From Icerya purchasi (lineage: Eukaryota; Arthropoda; Insecta; Hemiptera; Monophlebidae): a DNA stretch of 64,000 nt. Below the pieces are notes generated by a model. That model saw nothing but the letters and a program-made list of their open reading frames with translations, searched no databases and was not told where the DNA came from. Where the stretch lies: NCBI GenBank assembly GCA_039619475.1, contig CM077115.1:224412564-224476563 (forward strand), given 5' to 3'. Position 1 is the stretch's first letter. Each line of letters opens with the position of its first letter. Below are positions 12,447-23,960 of the stretch, piece after piece. The translations under genes and the position numbers were made by a program.

Positions 12447-13837
12447 CAACAATAATAATAACAGCAATAACATCATTACCACCCCCACCACCACCAATAA
12501 TAATAATAATATTAATATTAGTAATGACAATAATAATAATAGTAATGATAATAGTAATGTTAATAACAACAGCAGTTATAATAATAGTAACAATAACGAT
12601 AACAGTAGCACTAATAATAACAGTAATAGTACAAATAATTATAATGTTTATTGTTCTCGGCCGATCATCCAGGACCTTTCACCGTTCACGTCGAAAGCTG
12701 TTCCTCGGATAAAAATCTAGGCAACCTTCATCCTTTAGCAATTGCCAGGCTGATCAATTCCTTTTCCTCTTCCCCCACGAGCATTGTCCCTCAAGGTAGG
12801 GGTCGTGTCTCGGTCAAGTTTCCCTCCGTCTCCTCCGCTAATTCCTTTCTGTCTCATCCTAATTTTTTTGCGTCGCATAATATCAAAGCGTACATTCCAA
12901 ACTCTGTGTTATTCAGAATGGGCATTATTTCCGGTATTCATCCATCCTTTTCTGAAGATGAAATCTTGGAAGGAATTCATTCTACTATTCCTATCGCCTC
13001 TATCCGTCGTATACATCGTTTTTCTGAAGGTAAAAAAGTTCCGACTGGTTCTGTTGAAATTAAATTTCATAAAACTTCTCTCCCAGAACACGTTTCGATA
13101 TTTAAAATTCGATTTCTGGTTTCTCCCAGCGTTCGTCTACCTACGCAGTGCTCTAAATGCTTCCTTTTTGGACACATCGCGAAGCACTGCCGTGGTTCCT
13201 ATACCATCTGCTCCCACTGTTCTTCCAGGAAATTCAGTCTTGGAATGCAGCAGTCTACAACTTCCTCCCACTTGCCGTAATTGCAAAGGCGCCCACAGTG
13301 CCAATGATCGTGCTTGTCCCGAGTGGCTCAAACAAAAAGAAATAAAACGAATTATGGCATTTGAAAATATCACATTCCAAGAGGCTTCTCAATTTAAAAA
13401 AAAGCAATTCAGTCTCTCAGGCTTTTTCGTATGCCGACCGTGCCTCATCTTCCACTTCTTACATTAATTCCATTCCTCCGTTGACTGCTCCCTCTCACTT
13501 CCGACCCAAATCTCCCACCTTTCATAAATCCCGTAATTCCAAACCTTTTCATAATTCTTCTCCTCAATTCCCCCCACTCCCATCTAATCGTCTCTCAACC
13601 CCCTCTAATGGTTGGGCTCTTAACAAATCTTCCTCTTCAAATACTCACCTTCCCCCAAATCCTGCTATTCCCGTCTCCTTATGTACTCCTAATTCCCCTT
13701 CCGCTACCCCTTCGCCTTTAATTAAGGATATTTCGGTAGCCATCATTGAACTACTCTCTTCAAACAATATTGCTCCCTCTACATCCTTTGTTGACTCCCT
13801 TTCTTGTTTCCTGTCGAATAATATCCGTTTTAATTAA
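12151..13837 (+). pseudogene. Element C ORF1, gag-like nucleic-acid-binding protein
   Basis: ORF1 proteins of this kind bind the element RNA to form the retrotransposition particle. The ATG at 12151 begins MSSSSGGRPTAS. An N-terminal low-complexity part contains a long Asn tract (12400-12650). A frame change between about 12651 and 12720 leads into a conserved fold region (LHPLAIARLINS, AYIPNSVLFRMGI, IPIASIRRIHRF), then CCHC-type knuckles CSKCFLFGHIAKHC (13149), CSHCSS (13209) and, after another shift, CRNCKGAHSANDRAC (13272), followed by IKRIMAFENITFQEA. A third shift falls at the A-run near 13400. The C-terminal Ser/Pro-rich tail ends with TAA at 13835-13837. At least three frameshifts make it non-functional. 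Confidence 0.88.
12400..12650 (+). repeat. AAT-rich microsatellite encoding a poly-Asn tract
   Basis: Interrupted AAT/AAC/AGT trinucleotides inside ORF1 of element C. In the ORF1 frame they read as a long Asn run (18 uninterrupted Asn, then Asn mixed with Ser, Thr, Ile and Asp). Element D's ORF1 has no such tract, so it looks like expansion inside a retrotransposon gene. Confidence 0.92.
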
Positions 13838-14574
13838 TTCCCTCCTCCTATACCGAACGAAAACAAATTTAATTAATTAATTTAAAAAAAAAAAAATGGA
13901 AATAAATATCGAGGCTGTATTTGCTTTATTATGTTACTTTCTGTCCCCTGCTTCCTTTCTTTCTTTTACATTTTTTCCCTTTCGTGTTTCTTTACAATAT
14001 TCAGTGCGAAGCATTTTAACCAGTTGGTTAACGATTTTATCGTAACAATTATCTTCTATTATGCTTATGTAGAAGTGGTTTCAACCTCTAACAGGCATTG
14101 GTGTATATTCTATACACATTTTTTTCGGGAATGGGCTCATGTTGAGTTAATACACTCAATCTCTGAACTGAGTTCCATTCCTATCACTCTCCGTACACAC
14201 CTTTGCTGTTTTAACTGCACTGTGATGAATTTGTCGGAGTTGTATAGCGCTGGCTATGTACCACGCCTATATATGAAGTACAACTTGCATTCCACTGGCT
14301 GCTTCGGTTCTGCACGAATATTGCTTACTCTTTTTTCTTTTATCCTAAAATTATTTTATATCTTCTTCTGCACTATGCTCTTTGTTTTTCCTTTCGACTT
14401 AACAGCCTCGAATTACTTCCTCCTGTTTTGCAACTGCAGTTCTTTATTTTTCTTTTCTCCGTTTCTCACTCATTTTAGTTCCTTCTATACAAATGCACCT
14501 CATTGTCTGCTCTTATGGTCTTTTCCCCTGCTCCTCCCCACTTCATTTATGCCTTATTCTTTTACTGTTTCATT
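13838..14574 (+). other. Inter-ORF region of element C
   Basis: Pyrimidine-rich DNA between the ORF1 stop (13837) and the ORF2 ATG (14575). A frame at 13931-14578 is open but composed of Phe/Leu/Ser from T-rich codons and lacks motifs, so I read it as non-coding. The equivalent region in element D (36190-36854) is of similar length and carries a duplicated segment not obvious here, apart from a shared TTTAAC...TTGGTT stretch near 14016. Confidence 0.6.
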
Positions 14575-17500
14575 ATGATGGCTGCGCTAAATATTCTACA
14601 GTGGAATTGCCGCAGTCTAAGAGCCAATAAAAACTCATTAGAGGGGTTATTGGATCTACATAATGTCAATGTTGCTCTCCTTTCCGAAACGTGGCTTCGG
14701 TCGGACATAAATTTCAATATTAGAGGTTTCAGGGTAGTTAGATGTGATCGCGATGACGGTTATGGTGGTTCTGCAATCCTGATTAGAAATGACATTCCAT
14801 TATGCTCTTATGATATCTCTCTTAATCTTCCTTCTTGTCCCAATTTACCTAACATTGTTCACATCTCCATTCAGCCTCCCTCTGTACGTCCTATTAGCAT
14901 TGTTTCTATCTATGTTCCTCCTAGGTTCGATCTTCGTCTTTTCCCCTTCTCGTCGTTTTTTAATTCTATTCCGCATCCTTTTATCATCGGTGGTGACTGG
15001 AATGCGCATTCTCCTTTATGGGGCTGTGCATCCTACAGTACCAACGGTTCCATCCTTGAGAATGCCATCCTCTCTGATAATTTAGTTCTCCTCAACGATC
15101 TCTCCCCCACATACTACAGGAATGCTTCCATTTCTAGTTCCCTCGACCTAACCTTTTCTTCTTCGTCTATTGGTCTTAATTATAATTGGAAGACCCTTAT
15201 GGGCTCTTTCGGCAGTGACCATGTTCCTATCCTAATAATTCCTGTCAGTTTTCCTCCTCCTTCTGATTCCAATTATACCAATTCTTCAGGATGGAATCTT
15301 TCCAAAACTAGCTGGCCTCTATTTCGCTCCTTGGTTGACTCGTCTCTCCCTCTCCTTCAACCGGATCACGATCCGGTACCTCTCTATAATTCCTTTTTAT
15401 ATTCCTTAACTTCTGCTCTTTTTTTTTATTTTCTCCGCCCCGCCATACGTCATCTTCTGTACATCGCAGTAAGGCTTCTTCACTTTGGTGGAACAAGGAA
15501 TGCGACACTGCCTTTAATATCAGTCGCGAAACCTTTAGAACCTTCCGTTGTAACCCTACGACTGAAAATTTTCTCGCTCACAAACGGGCAAATGCGAGAG
15601 CTAGGTTTATATTGAAATCCACGAAGAAGTCCTCTTGGAAAAATTTCTGTGCCAAGTTCTCTAGAACTACTCCTCTTTCGCAGATTTGGAAAATGGCCAG
15701 AGCTTTCAAATTCCCATCCTCTTCTCGCCCTTCCACCTTCAGTATCCCCGACGATAGCCTTTTTCCTTTTATTGATACCGTCGCTCCAGCTTATGTTCCT
15801 TCTGTTGATGAATTATACTCTTCTTTTCCGGAAAATTCTCCTCCTCACTTCCTAACTTCGGCTTTCAATTTTAATGAATTAAAGTCTGTTCTCTCCAAAT
15901 CGTCCAGCCCTATCCCAAGACTTGACGATATACCCTATCTTGCCCTTAAAAACCTTTCTGAACAATCCCTCAGTTTTCTTCTTAGTCTTTTCAATTCCTT
16001 CCTTTCAAAGGGTATAATTTCTTCCTCCTGGAATTCATTTATCGTAATTCCCATTCCTAAGAAAAATTCTTCCCTACGTCCTATTTCCCTGGCATCCTGT
16101 ATTAGAAAACTATTTGAGGGTATGCTCAACAAGCGCCTTGTTTGGTGGCTAGAGCATAATAATATATTCCCTATTAATATGTTCGGCTTTCGGCCTGGTA
16201 TTGGCCCTTCTGATTGTGTTAGTCTTTTCGTTTCCCACATATACAAATCTTTTATCCAAAAACATTTCACCCTAGCTTCCTTTATTGATGTTTCCTCTGC
16301 TTTCGATAATGTTCATCTTCCCACTCTAAGAGATAAAATGACGGCAATTAATATCCCAATTAAATTCTCTTCCCTTATTATCAATCTCATGTCAAATCGT
16401 TCTATCCACTTCTCCTCTCCATCTCTTAATGCTCCAAGAAAGGTTTTCCGAGGTCTTCCTCAGGGTTCCTCCCTCAGTCATACTCTTTTTAACATCTATA
16501 CTATCAGTATAGCTTCTCTTCCTTTAAATTCCTATTCCTCATTCTTTGCGGACGACATTCTCCTGTTTTCCTCGTCTGAGGATGTTTTAGCAGCCTATGA
16601 AGCACTCAGTTCGTCGCTCATTGTGCTGGAACATTCTCTCTCCTTAATTAATCTTTCAATTTCTCCCTCTAAGTCTTCTTATACTATTTTTACCCTCCGT
16701 CCCTATAACCCTGCTTTGGTTAACCTATCCTTAAACAATGTATCTCTTTCCCGTGTTAATTGCTTTTGTTATCTCGGTGTCTTTCTTGATAGTCGTTTGT
16801 CCTTCTCTGAACACATCAAATATCTTTCTGCTTCAACTATTAAAAGGTTAAACTTGCTGAAAGCCCTGTCGCCAACTAAATGGGGTGGCGATCCCTATAT
16901 TCTTATTTCCCTTTACAAATCTATTATCCGTTCCAAATTTGATTATTGTTCTTTTATTTATGGTAGTGCGTCCAAGACACGTCTTTCCAAACTAGATGTA
17001 ATTCAGAATTCTTGCCTTCGTCTCTGTCTTGGCGCTCTTAAATCCTCTCCAACCACTGCTATTCTTGCTGAATCCAATTCGTCACCCCTATCCATTCGTA
17101 GATCTTATTTAGGCTATCGTTTCCTTGTTAAACGTCTTCCTCTCGCATCCTCTACCCTTGTTCACTCTTATCTTTCGATTTATAATAGCTGGCGCTTCAC
17201 TCCCAGCAAAACCCCTATTCTGGCTTTTATTTCACATCGTCTCGGTTCATTTTGGCCGTATATTATCTCGTTCAATAATCTCCCTTATTTTTCCTTCGAC
17301 TTCGCTGACATCTGTCATCCTCCTAAGGTATTTATCCTCCCCTCATTTGCAAAAAATCTCCCCCATGCCGTAATTAAACAGGTATTCTACAGCACTATCA
17401 TTTCCCTATTTCCCTCTCATGTTACCATTTACACGGATGGTTCGAGAGGGCCTGGTGGTGTTGGTGCTTCTTTCATCCTTCCTGATTTTAACCTCTCAGA

Positions 17501-18312
17501 ATCTTTTCGACTTCCTTATTTCTGTTCCATATTCACAGCCGAGTTGTTGGCTATCCTTCGCTCTATTATTTTCATTTCCTCGAATCAATTTTCCTCGTAA
17601 GTTTTTAATTATTTCTGACTCTTTGAGCGCCCTTCAGGCCATATCCTCTCCCCTTCCGGATCATTCGTGTGACTTTGTTATCCTCCGTATACGTTCACTC
17701 ATTCACAATCTTTCCTATCTCCATTCAGTCAATATTGATCTGCTGCGGGTACCTGGCCACTCGGGCATATTTGGCAATGAAGCGGCTGATTCCTTGGCTC
17801 GGGCTGCTGCTGCTTCCTCTCGTCTTTTTTTTAAAAAAAATCCATCCGTTAACCCGCTATCAGTTTGTAAAAGCTTTCATATCCGATTTTGGTCGGATAC
17901 CTATGTTTCTTCTTTTTCCAACAGTTGTTCCTTTTACCTGTCAGTCCAGCCTACTCTTCCTTCATATTCATGGTTTCTTTTACATCCCTCCCTTCGTCGT
18001 TCTGAAGTTGTTTCCATTGTTCGTATGCACTTTGGCCATTCTTTGCTGCCTTCTTCCAGATTTCGTTTCTCCTTGATTTCTTCTCCACACTGTCCTCTCC
18101 ATCCGGATGATGCAATTATTTGCGACGCCGATCATGTGTTCTTCCAGTGTTCATCCCTCTCGGTGGAGCGTTCTGCCTTATATTCTTATTTGCTTAAGCT
18201 TGGACTTCCTACCCCTTATTGTGCATCCTATATCCTGTCCTTTCCTTCCCCACTAATTATTCCTGCTATTTGTTCCTTTTTAGTTAAAATCTCTGATCGA
18301 ATCAAAATATAA
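14575..18312 (+). pseudogene. Element C ORF2: endonuclease, reverse transcriptase, RNase H
   Basis: Starts at ATG 14575 (MMAALNILQWNCRSLRANKN). Endonuclease: LLSETWL, DDGYGGSAILIRN, IIGGDWNAHSPLWG, SSLDLTF, GSDHVPILI. A T-run at about 15419-15430 shifts the frame, after which SLWWNKECDTAF (15477) leads into the frame starting at 15612. RT: RPISLASCIRKLFE, MFGFRPGIGPSDC, ASFIDVSSAFDNVH (motif A), RGLPQGSSLSHTLFNIY (motif B'), SFFADDILLFSS (motif C FADD), CYLGVFLDSRLSF. RNase H: IYTDGSRG (17432), FTAELLAIL, then a shift at about 17598, ISDSLSALQ and VPGHSGIFGNEAADSLAR (17746). The four acidic RNase H positions survive. A C-terminal Cys/His segment (CPLHPDDAIICDADHVFFQC) follows. Two frameshifts are visible; catalytic motifs are otherwise intact. 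Confidence 0.92.
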
Positions 18313-18400
18313 CCGACTTCTTTCCTTACCTTTTGTTTCTGGGTAAAGGTCCTTGGTTGACGAGCCCAAAAAAAAAAAAAAAAAACAAAAAAAAAAACGA
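18313..18400 (+). other. 3' UTR and poly-A of element C
   Basis: A short trailer ending TTGGTTGACGAGCCC, then about 34 A-rich bases. Related tails end D (32357 side), E (23230 side), F (58512) and the relic at 30172-30215, so the last ~25 bases define the family 3' end. Confidence 0.85.
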
Positions 18401-18420
18401 TTTGCTTGATAATGTAACAC

Positions 18421-19780
18421 ACGTTCTTTATGAAGCACGGTCTTTTCGGTTATTTATTTTTCTTTTTAGCTTGATAGCGGCGGCTTCTTGATCAGCAAAC
18501 CTAATCTGGCGCACCTGCATTACCTGCATTACCTGCATTCGGTATTTTTTAGTTTCTTACATTTTTCAGATTTTCATGAATACTCTTGTTGTTCTCCAGC
18601 AATAAGACTATCTGTACATAGCGGAAACTATATAGGTTTTGTGTGTTGATTAAACTGTGATTTTGGTTATGATAATGTCATGTCTCCCTTTTAGGATTCC
18701 CCGCCCCCCTTGTGAAATAAAGCGACCTTTAATTTATTCTTAATTACGTTTACAATTCCGTAACGGATTACCTAGTGTGTCTCTTAAGAGTTCTCCCATA
18801 TTCTACGGAGGAAGTTGCGTAAATTTCGAATGCTGCGCGCACGTTTTAATCATATTGCTCCCTTCAATTTGATTACTTCTTTAGAGTCACATTGGCGCTA
18901 AATCAGTTTTTTTTACGCATTTGTCAAAAATTGATTTCAGATTTTTTTTTTTGTTTTCGGCGATAAAGTATTTTGTAATATTCGAAAGTGCTTATTCCGT
19001 TAATAAATACAGGCGCGCAGGTGTAGAGATACTTTTTGATACTTTCATTTTATTTTAGTTTACGGCGATTGCACAACAAGCCTACGCGGTCGACAGTTAC
19101 ATTTTATTTTAGCCGGCGAGATTTCTTTATAAAATCCTCAGCGAACATTTCATCTCGGCTTCCGTTCTTAATAAAACGCTGAAACATCATCATCTTCTGA
19201 AATTTACTTCGGCCATTAGTAGTCTCTTGCGCCAAATCGTTCCATTCGCATCCCTCCCCTCGATTGCTCTCTATCCTTTCACGAAATACGCTGGTCGCAG
19301 TCTCTTTTCCGTGAGAGTTTTTCCTCTACTCCTTTTAATATTTATACAACTTGTAACTGCTGGCTATCATCCTGCAAATTTTCTGAATCTGTACATATTT
19401 TTCTACTCTTTTCCGGCACCAATCGAGCTTTAATTAATCTTTAATTAATCATTAATCCTCTCCGGCTCCTTGTTTCTGTTTGACGACGAGTTTTTTGATC
19501 AATTAGTTTCGCAGTACTTCATTCTAACAGTGATTCTCTTAAAAGCGAAGAAGAAAATATTTACTCGGGGAGAACAGTCGGCTATATTACTATATTTAGC
19601 CAATGATAATTCTTACGAACTCCTCCTCCGAAATTGGATCAGAATGCGTAGTCAATTGTAGACAAACGCGGCCTAAATACGTGAACGCATCAATGAAGAT
19701 TGTCGAGGGAACTATCTGTCGAGTAGCGACGACAGCTAAAAGGGAGTTCCGATTGCAACGATATAGATTTTCTAAAAAGT
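18421..19780. other. No gene recognised
   Basis: AT-rich unique DNA. The only structure seen is three copies of TACCTGCAT in tandem at about 18516-18540 and T-runs near 18909 and 18946. Confidence 0.5.
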
Positions 19781-19782
19781 TA

Positions 19783-19917
19783 TTAACGAAGAAAAACGAT
19801 TAATGAAGAAAACGATTAATAAAGAAACCGATTAATAAAGAAACCGATCAATAAAGAAACCGATTAATAAAGAAACCGATCAATAAACAAACCGATCAAT
19901 AAAGAAACCGATTAATG
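19783..19917. repeat. Minisatellite, 16-bp unit, about 8 copies
   Basis: The unit reads CGATTAATAAAGAAAC with variants (CGATCAATAAAGAAAC, CGATCAATAAACAAAC) in direct tandem; the first copies are more diverged (GAAGAAAAACGATTAAT). Counted by eye. Confidence 0.92.
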
Positions 19918-22900
19918 AGGCGAAAAAAAACAACAAGCAGCTCGGTAATTTGCCCGAGTTTTATGTGGGCGCGTCATCTGTTACGTGTTCGGTTGCCTGT
20001 GCGCATATGTGCGTGCACGGGGCCGGGTCGTTATCGGGAAACAGAGACGGAATATTTATTTCGAGCGTTAGCGTTGCTTAAAAGAGCAAAAGTCGGGCAA
20101 AAAATGTTCTCAGCTTGAGATTTTTCCTTGGGAACGGGCGGCCGGCGCGATATATTAAAATTTCCCGGAATTAAATGATCGTAATAAACAACATCAAAAT
20201 GATGGCAGCGGTCTCGATGATACGCGCTTCGCCAGTAGAGCGGCTGCATTTGTCTGCGTACGGCATAATATTAGCGCCGCGGCTGCTGCCGCTGATCGTC
20301 GGAAAGGACGGCGACCATTCTCTGGCTTCTTTGTACGAGTTATTATTAGTTTTCCCTCATTCGAAGCAGCGTCCCAGTTGCGAAACGGCGGGCCTGCAGG
20401 AGGAGGGAAGCGGCAGTGCCAGGAATAGGGGATAAGAGATGTATGAAGGAATGGAGGAAACGCGGCCGTTGGAGGAATGCGGCGGACCGGTGCAGCCGGG
20501 TTCAGGCGCGCTCATTTATATTCGGTAGCGTCAAAACTATTGTAAACAGAGAGGCAGGCAGGCAGCTAGTCGGCGTTATGATTTATGAAGTTTCCTGGAA
20601 AATATTTAGTCAGTTCGTTAAAAGCCTCAAATCAGCTCCTCTAACGAGCATGCAAATTGTTTCTATATACAGCTCGGAATCGGCGCGAAAACAATAAATT
20701 TCCCTCGCCCGGCGGCGCAACTATCTTCCCGCTCTACCATCTGTCTTATTCTTATTTATTTTAAATAAATTCCTCCTAGTCCCGCGTTTTTTTTACTGAC
20801 AAAATTCCGTGTCGTCTCCAATCTCCGACTTCTTTTCCGATTCGTTCCACGTAACCACGATCGCGTCCACTTCTTACACACCGTCGACCAGCCGGAACGT
20901 GTCGCAATTCCGAAATCGGTTGCGTCTACCAACGGTTCTTCGTAGTGGCGTCGCGAGGTTGTAACTTTTCGTGACCGGCTCTCTGCACCGGGTCGGCAGC
21001 TGATCCGAAACTTATGCATTAGTCGAGGCGAATTCAGACAGCGTCTTCGCAAGCGCCCGCCTCGGCCGATAATGATCTCTAGGAGAAGTCGGCGAGGTTG
21101 TAAATTTTACGAGAAGAAAACCGGACAACAGCGAATCGTCGGCCGAACGTAACGGTTGATGAAATTTTCTTTCGGAGCCTTTTTTCTATCTGTTCCCGAG
21201 CTCCGGAATTTCATGGCAATCAGTGACGGTGGGTCTCTAGCGCTGCCCGCAATCTATGGCGGTATTTATGTGTGACCGGTTTGGGGACCTAAAAACAAAA
21301 GCAAAATCGGAAGTACACTGTGACCTTTACAATTCCCGACGCCCCGCTAATCGGTCTTGCTCTTTTTTGTATCCGTCGCAGACCGTTTATTTTTCGCCAC
21401 TGCCGAATAAAAGTCGCAATGCGACGAAGCTGATTCCGGTTGCAAATACGCCTTCAACGATTTCGTCGACGCTCTGGAATTCCGTAATTCCTGTTATCAT
21501 TTTGAAAAAATTAACAACCTTTTTTGCCTTTTTCACGTGAACATTCCGAGACACGGGCGTTCCGAAAAATAAAAATTAATTTTTTTCTGTCAAACCTAAC
21601 GGGGAAAATTTTCGGGAAAAAAAAGTCAGCGACAATCGCTAGAATATTTAGACCCGCGAACTGCTCCAGGTGGCATCGTGCAGCATTGTCAAGATTTACA
21701 ATATGTGTGTACATTAAGAGATAATGTCGGGGACATAAAGCTACTGGCCGAATTCCTCTGACCGACAACTACTGCAGGCCGAGTTCTCGATTTCGAACTA
21801 AGCCAAAAGTCTGTTTATACTCACCACCGTCTCACTGTAAAGGTGACCGCGTTCGCGTCTACGTCGTAAAATTAGTCTCGTACGGTGGACCGCTACCTTT
21901 TAAGAACGAGTCGCTAGAATGCTGCCTGTCGACTGGGGCCAATGCACGTTTTATACCACAAGCAATTAAAAATAATAAAGTCGAGGGAAATCGGCTAAAA
22001 ACTTATCATTCATATTCGATTGCTGTTGAATTGATCGAATTAAAATATAAAAACGGTTTGTGATAAAACCATTAGACTAAGAGTGTCAAATTAAAACGGA
22101 AATGAAACATTTTAAAGTTCGAAATATGTTTCCGGACTTTTACATTCTATCCTGTACTTTATTGTTATCTTAAGGTTTAAGTTCGGTAATTGTTCATTTT
22201 TTATCGAATGAACGTGGGTTCGGTAGCGGGACATTTAAGATTGTCGCCGGACCGTGTTTGGCCGGCTATTTGTAATTTTAGTTAACCCGGAAAATAATAG
22301 CACGCTGTGCAACCGAATAAAACGGTATTACGGTGTTATTATGAGGAGGAAATGGTGAACAATTTAGCAGATGCTAGACCGAACGATTTCACTAGCGATT
22401 TCGAATTAAAGTCATTCAGTCGAGTTTTGCGCCGCCGAGCGGAAAGTTGCTTATTTCATTTGGTAATGGACAGAAAGAGGTTCTTCGGGCTGCGAAAACG
22501 GAGTCTAGAATTCGGATTTTCACTTAGCCGTAGGAAAAATTATTGCGCTGGCATTTATTCGGATGATATTCCAACATTTGCAAGACGTGTCGTCAGAAGA
22601 TGGCCTTGTTAGATTGCTTTGAACACTACACATGCATTGCCAGGTTAAATCAACCGAGAAGAGCGGTTCTCTTTGAACTGCGACACATGGTATAAAATCG
22701 CTCAGCATCCAGCGAAAGATAGGAATCTATTGATGTTCTCACAGAGCAGTTTAAAAGGGTTCGCAAATATATACCTTATACTTTCGTATTCGGTACTTCA
22801 TTTCAATAAAAATTACTTTAGAAGGAAAATTAAAAACAACAACGATTATCGCGTTATTTTAGAAATTTTTAAAAATGACAAAAAATTTAAACACAGCGCC

Positions 22901-22960
22901 CCCGTGTGCCCGCGTTTATTAAAAACCTACATAGAAAAACCCGTCTAAGTGAGCGCTTTA
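19918..22960. other. Unique, more CpG-rich DNA without a recognised gene
   Basis: This stretch is less AT-rich than its surroundings, has few transposon traces and no frame above about 100 codons. Frames such as 20175-20435 (+) and 22307-22612 (+) have no domain motifs. It could hold conserved non-coding or regulatory DNA, but nothing in the sequence proves it. Confidence 0.4.
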
Positions 22961-23230
22961 ATCGAAAATAAAGTCAAATTTTATCATTTTTATGATTTTA
23001 GAAAATGTAAAAAAAAATGTTTTCTTTTTTCTTTTTCCTTTTTCCTTTTTTTTTACGGTATTTCAAAATAGGAATTCGCATCACACTAATTTCATCTCTT
23101 GTGTAATCATTTTTTTAAACGCCGATTAAAATTTTCAATTTGTTTTTTGTATCCTTTTTTTTTTTTTTTTTTGTTTTCCTAATGTTTTAAATTTAAATCC
23201 AAGAGTTTTTTTTTTTTTTTTTCTTCGGGT
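22961..23230. repeat. T-rich low-complexity tract
   Basis: Runs of T broken by single C, G or A, including T-runs near 23155-23172 and 23205-23222. The rightmost run is the poly-A (in reverse) of element E. Confidence 0.8.
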
Positions 23231-23960
23231 ATGGCCAACCAAGGGCAGATATCTAGGACAATTAGACTATATTAGAAATTAAATTTTAATCCGGTCAGAA
23301 ATCGATGAAAGAAAAGAGGCAAGAATAGGAACCACCTTTGAAAACGGCAAAGCTAAGGATATAGGAAGCATTATATGGAGTAGAAAAATTCAGCTTTAAT
23401 GGAGCTAAACGTACAGGATATTACGTTCGAAGGAGAGACTGGAGCATTTAAATAACACGTGGTCAGGATCACAAACGGAAGAACAATAAAAGGATGGGGA
23501 AAGAGCAAAACAATACCGTGAGAAAGAGAAAAAAGTATGATTGAACGGCAGATGGCAGATAGCAATAATGAAAAAACGATTAAGAGTAGGAAAATAATAG
23601 AACCAAGAACAGGAAGGGGTCTAGGCCGAATAGAAAGGTAAAATGAGTTAGAATTGGAAAAGGAGCGAGGATACACATCCCATCTATAATCTGACATGCA
23701 TTCTTTTGGAGTGGGGAAGTATGTTGTGACCAGGAATCTTTTTAACAAAATGTGGGGAGTGTAACGCTGAGCGTGCTAAGGAATCCGCCGTCTCGTTGTC
23801 ATCAATATCCGCATGACTTGGAATCCAAAGAAGGTCGATGGAAATGGAATGGAAAAGGGAAAGGCTAAAGTCGAGGGAATATGAGAGAAAGGGGGAGGAT
23901 GTAGCTTGGCCTAGATTGTTAAGACCCCTGGAATCGAGATAGATGACCTGACCGTTTATT
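23205..23960 (-). pseudogene. I-group copy E, 5'-truncated, RNase H end
   Basis: Read on the minus strand from about 23960 down to the poly-T. An RNase H piece appears as IDLLWIPSHADIDDNETADS (23780-23840), matching IPGHSGIEGNELVDS in element D. Then PRSFSNSNSFYLSIRPRPLP (about 23600-23670) matches SSFSNSCSFYLSVQPTLP in element C. The tail reads CCTTGGTTGGCCATACCC before the A-run (reverse of 23222-23240), like the family 3' end in C. Frames change several times. It is the last ~0.75 kb of an I-group element; the left truncation point is approximate and no target duplication was identified. Confidence 0.78.

Larger units (their letters stand above)
12100..18400 (+). mobile_element. I-group non-LTR retrotransposon C, near full length, inactive
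   Basis: Two-ORF element: gag-like ORF1 with CCHC knuckles (12151-13837), a ~0.74-kb inter-ORF region, ORF2 with endonuclease, RT and RNase H (14575-18312), then a short 3' UTR and poly-A (18367-18400, broken by one C). RNase H after RT and the multi-knuckle ORF1 place it in the I group of non-LTR elements; the exact clade (I, Nimb or near) cannot be settled by eye. Element D (32357-38035, -) is a related family, and E and F are truncated copies of this or close families. The coding strand is strikingly pyrimidine-rich. The left end is uncertain. Confidence 0.9.

Noticed and set aside
12239..12712. Long Ile-rich and Leu-rich frames on both strands over the AAT repeat
   Set aside because: Alternative frames of the trinucleotide repeat; the Asn frame has the ATG and continues from ORF1.
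13931..14578. 215-codon Phe/Leu-rich frame, looks like a membrane protein
   Set aside because: T-rich inter-ORF DNA of element C; hydrophobicity comes from base composition, and the sister element has no counterpart.
11713..18412. CGATTTACTCGA / CGATTTGCTTGA as the target duplication of element C
   Set aside because: Two mismatches in 12 and no independent evidence that the element starts at 11725; kept only as a note.
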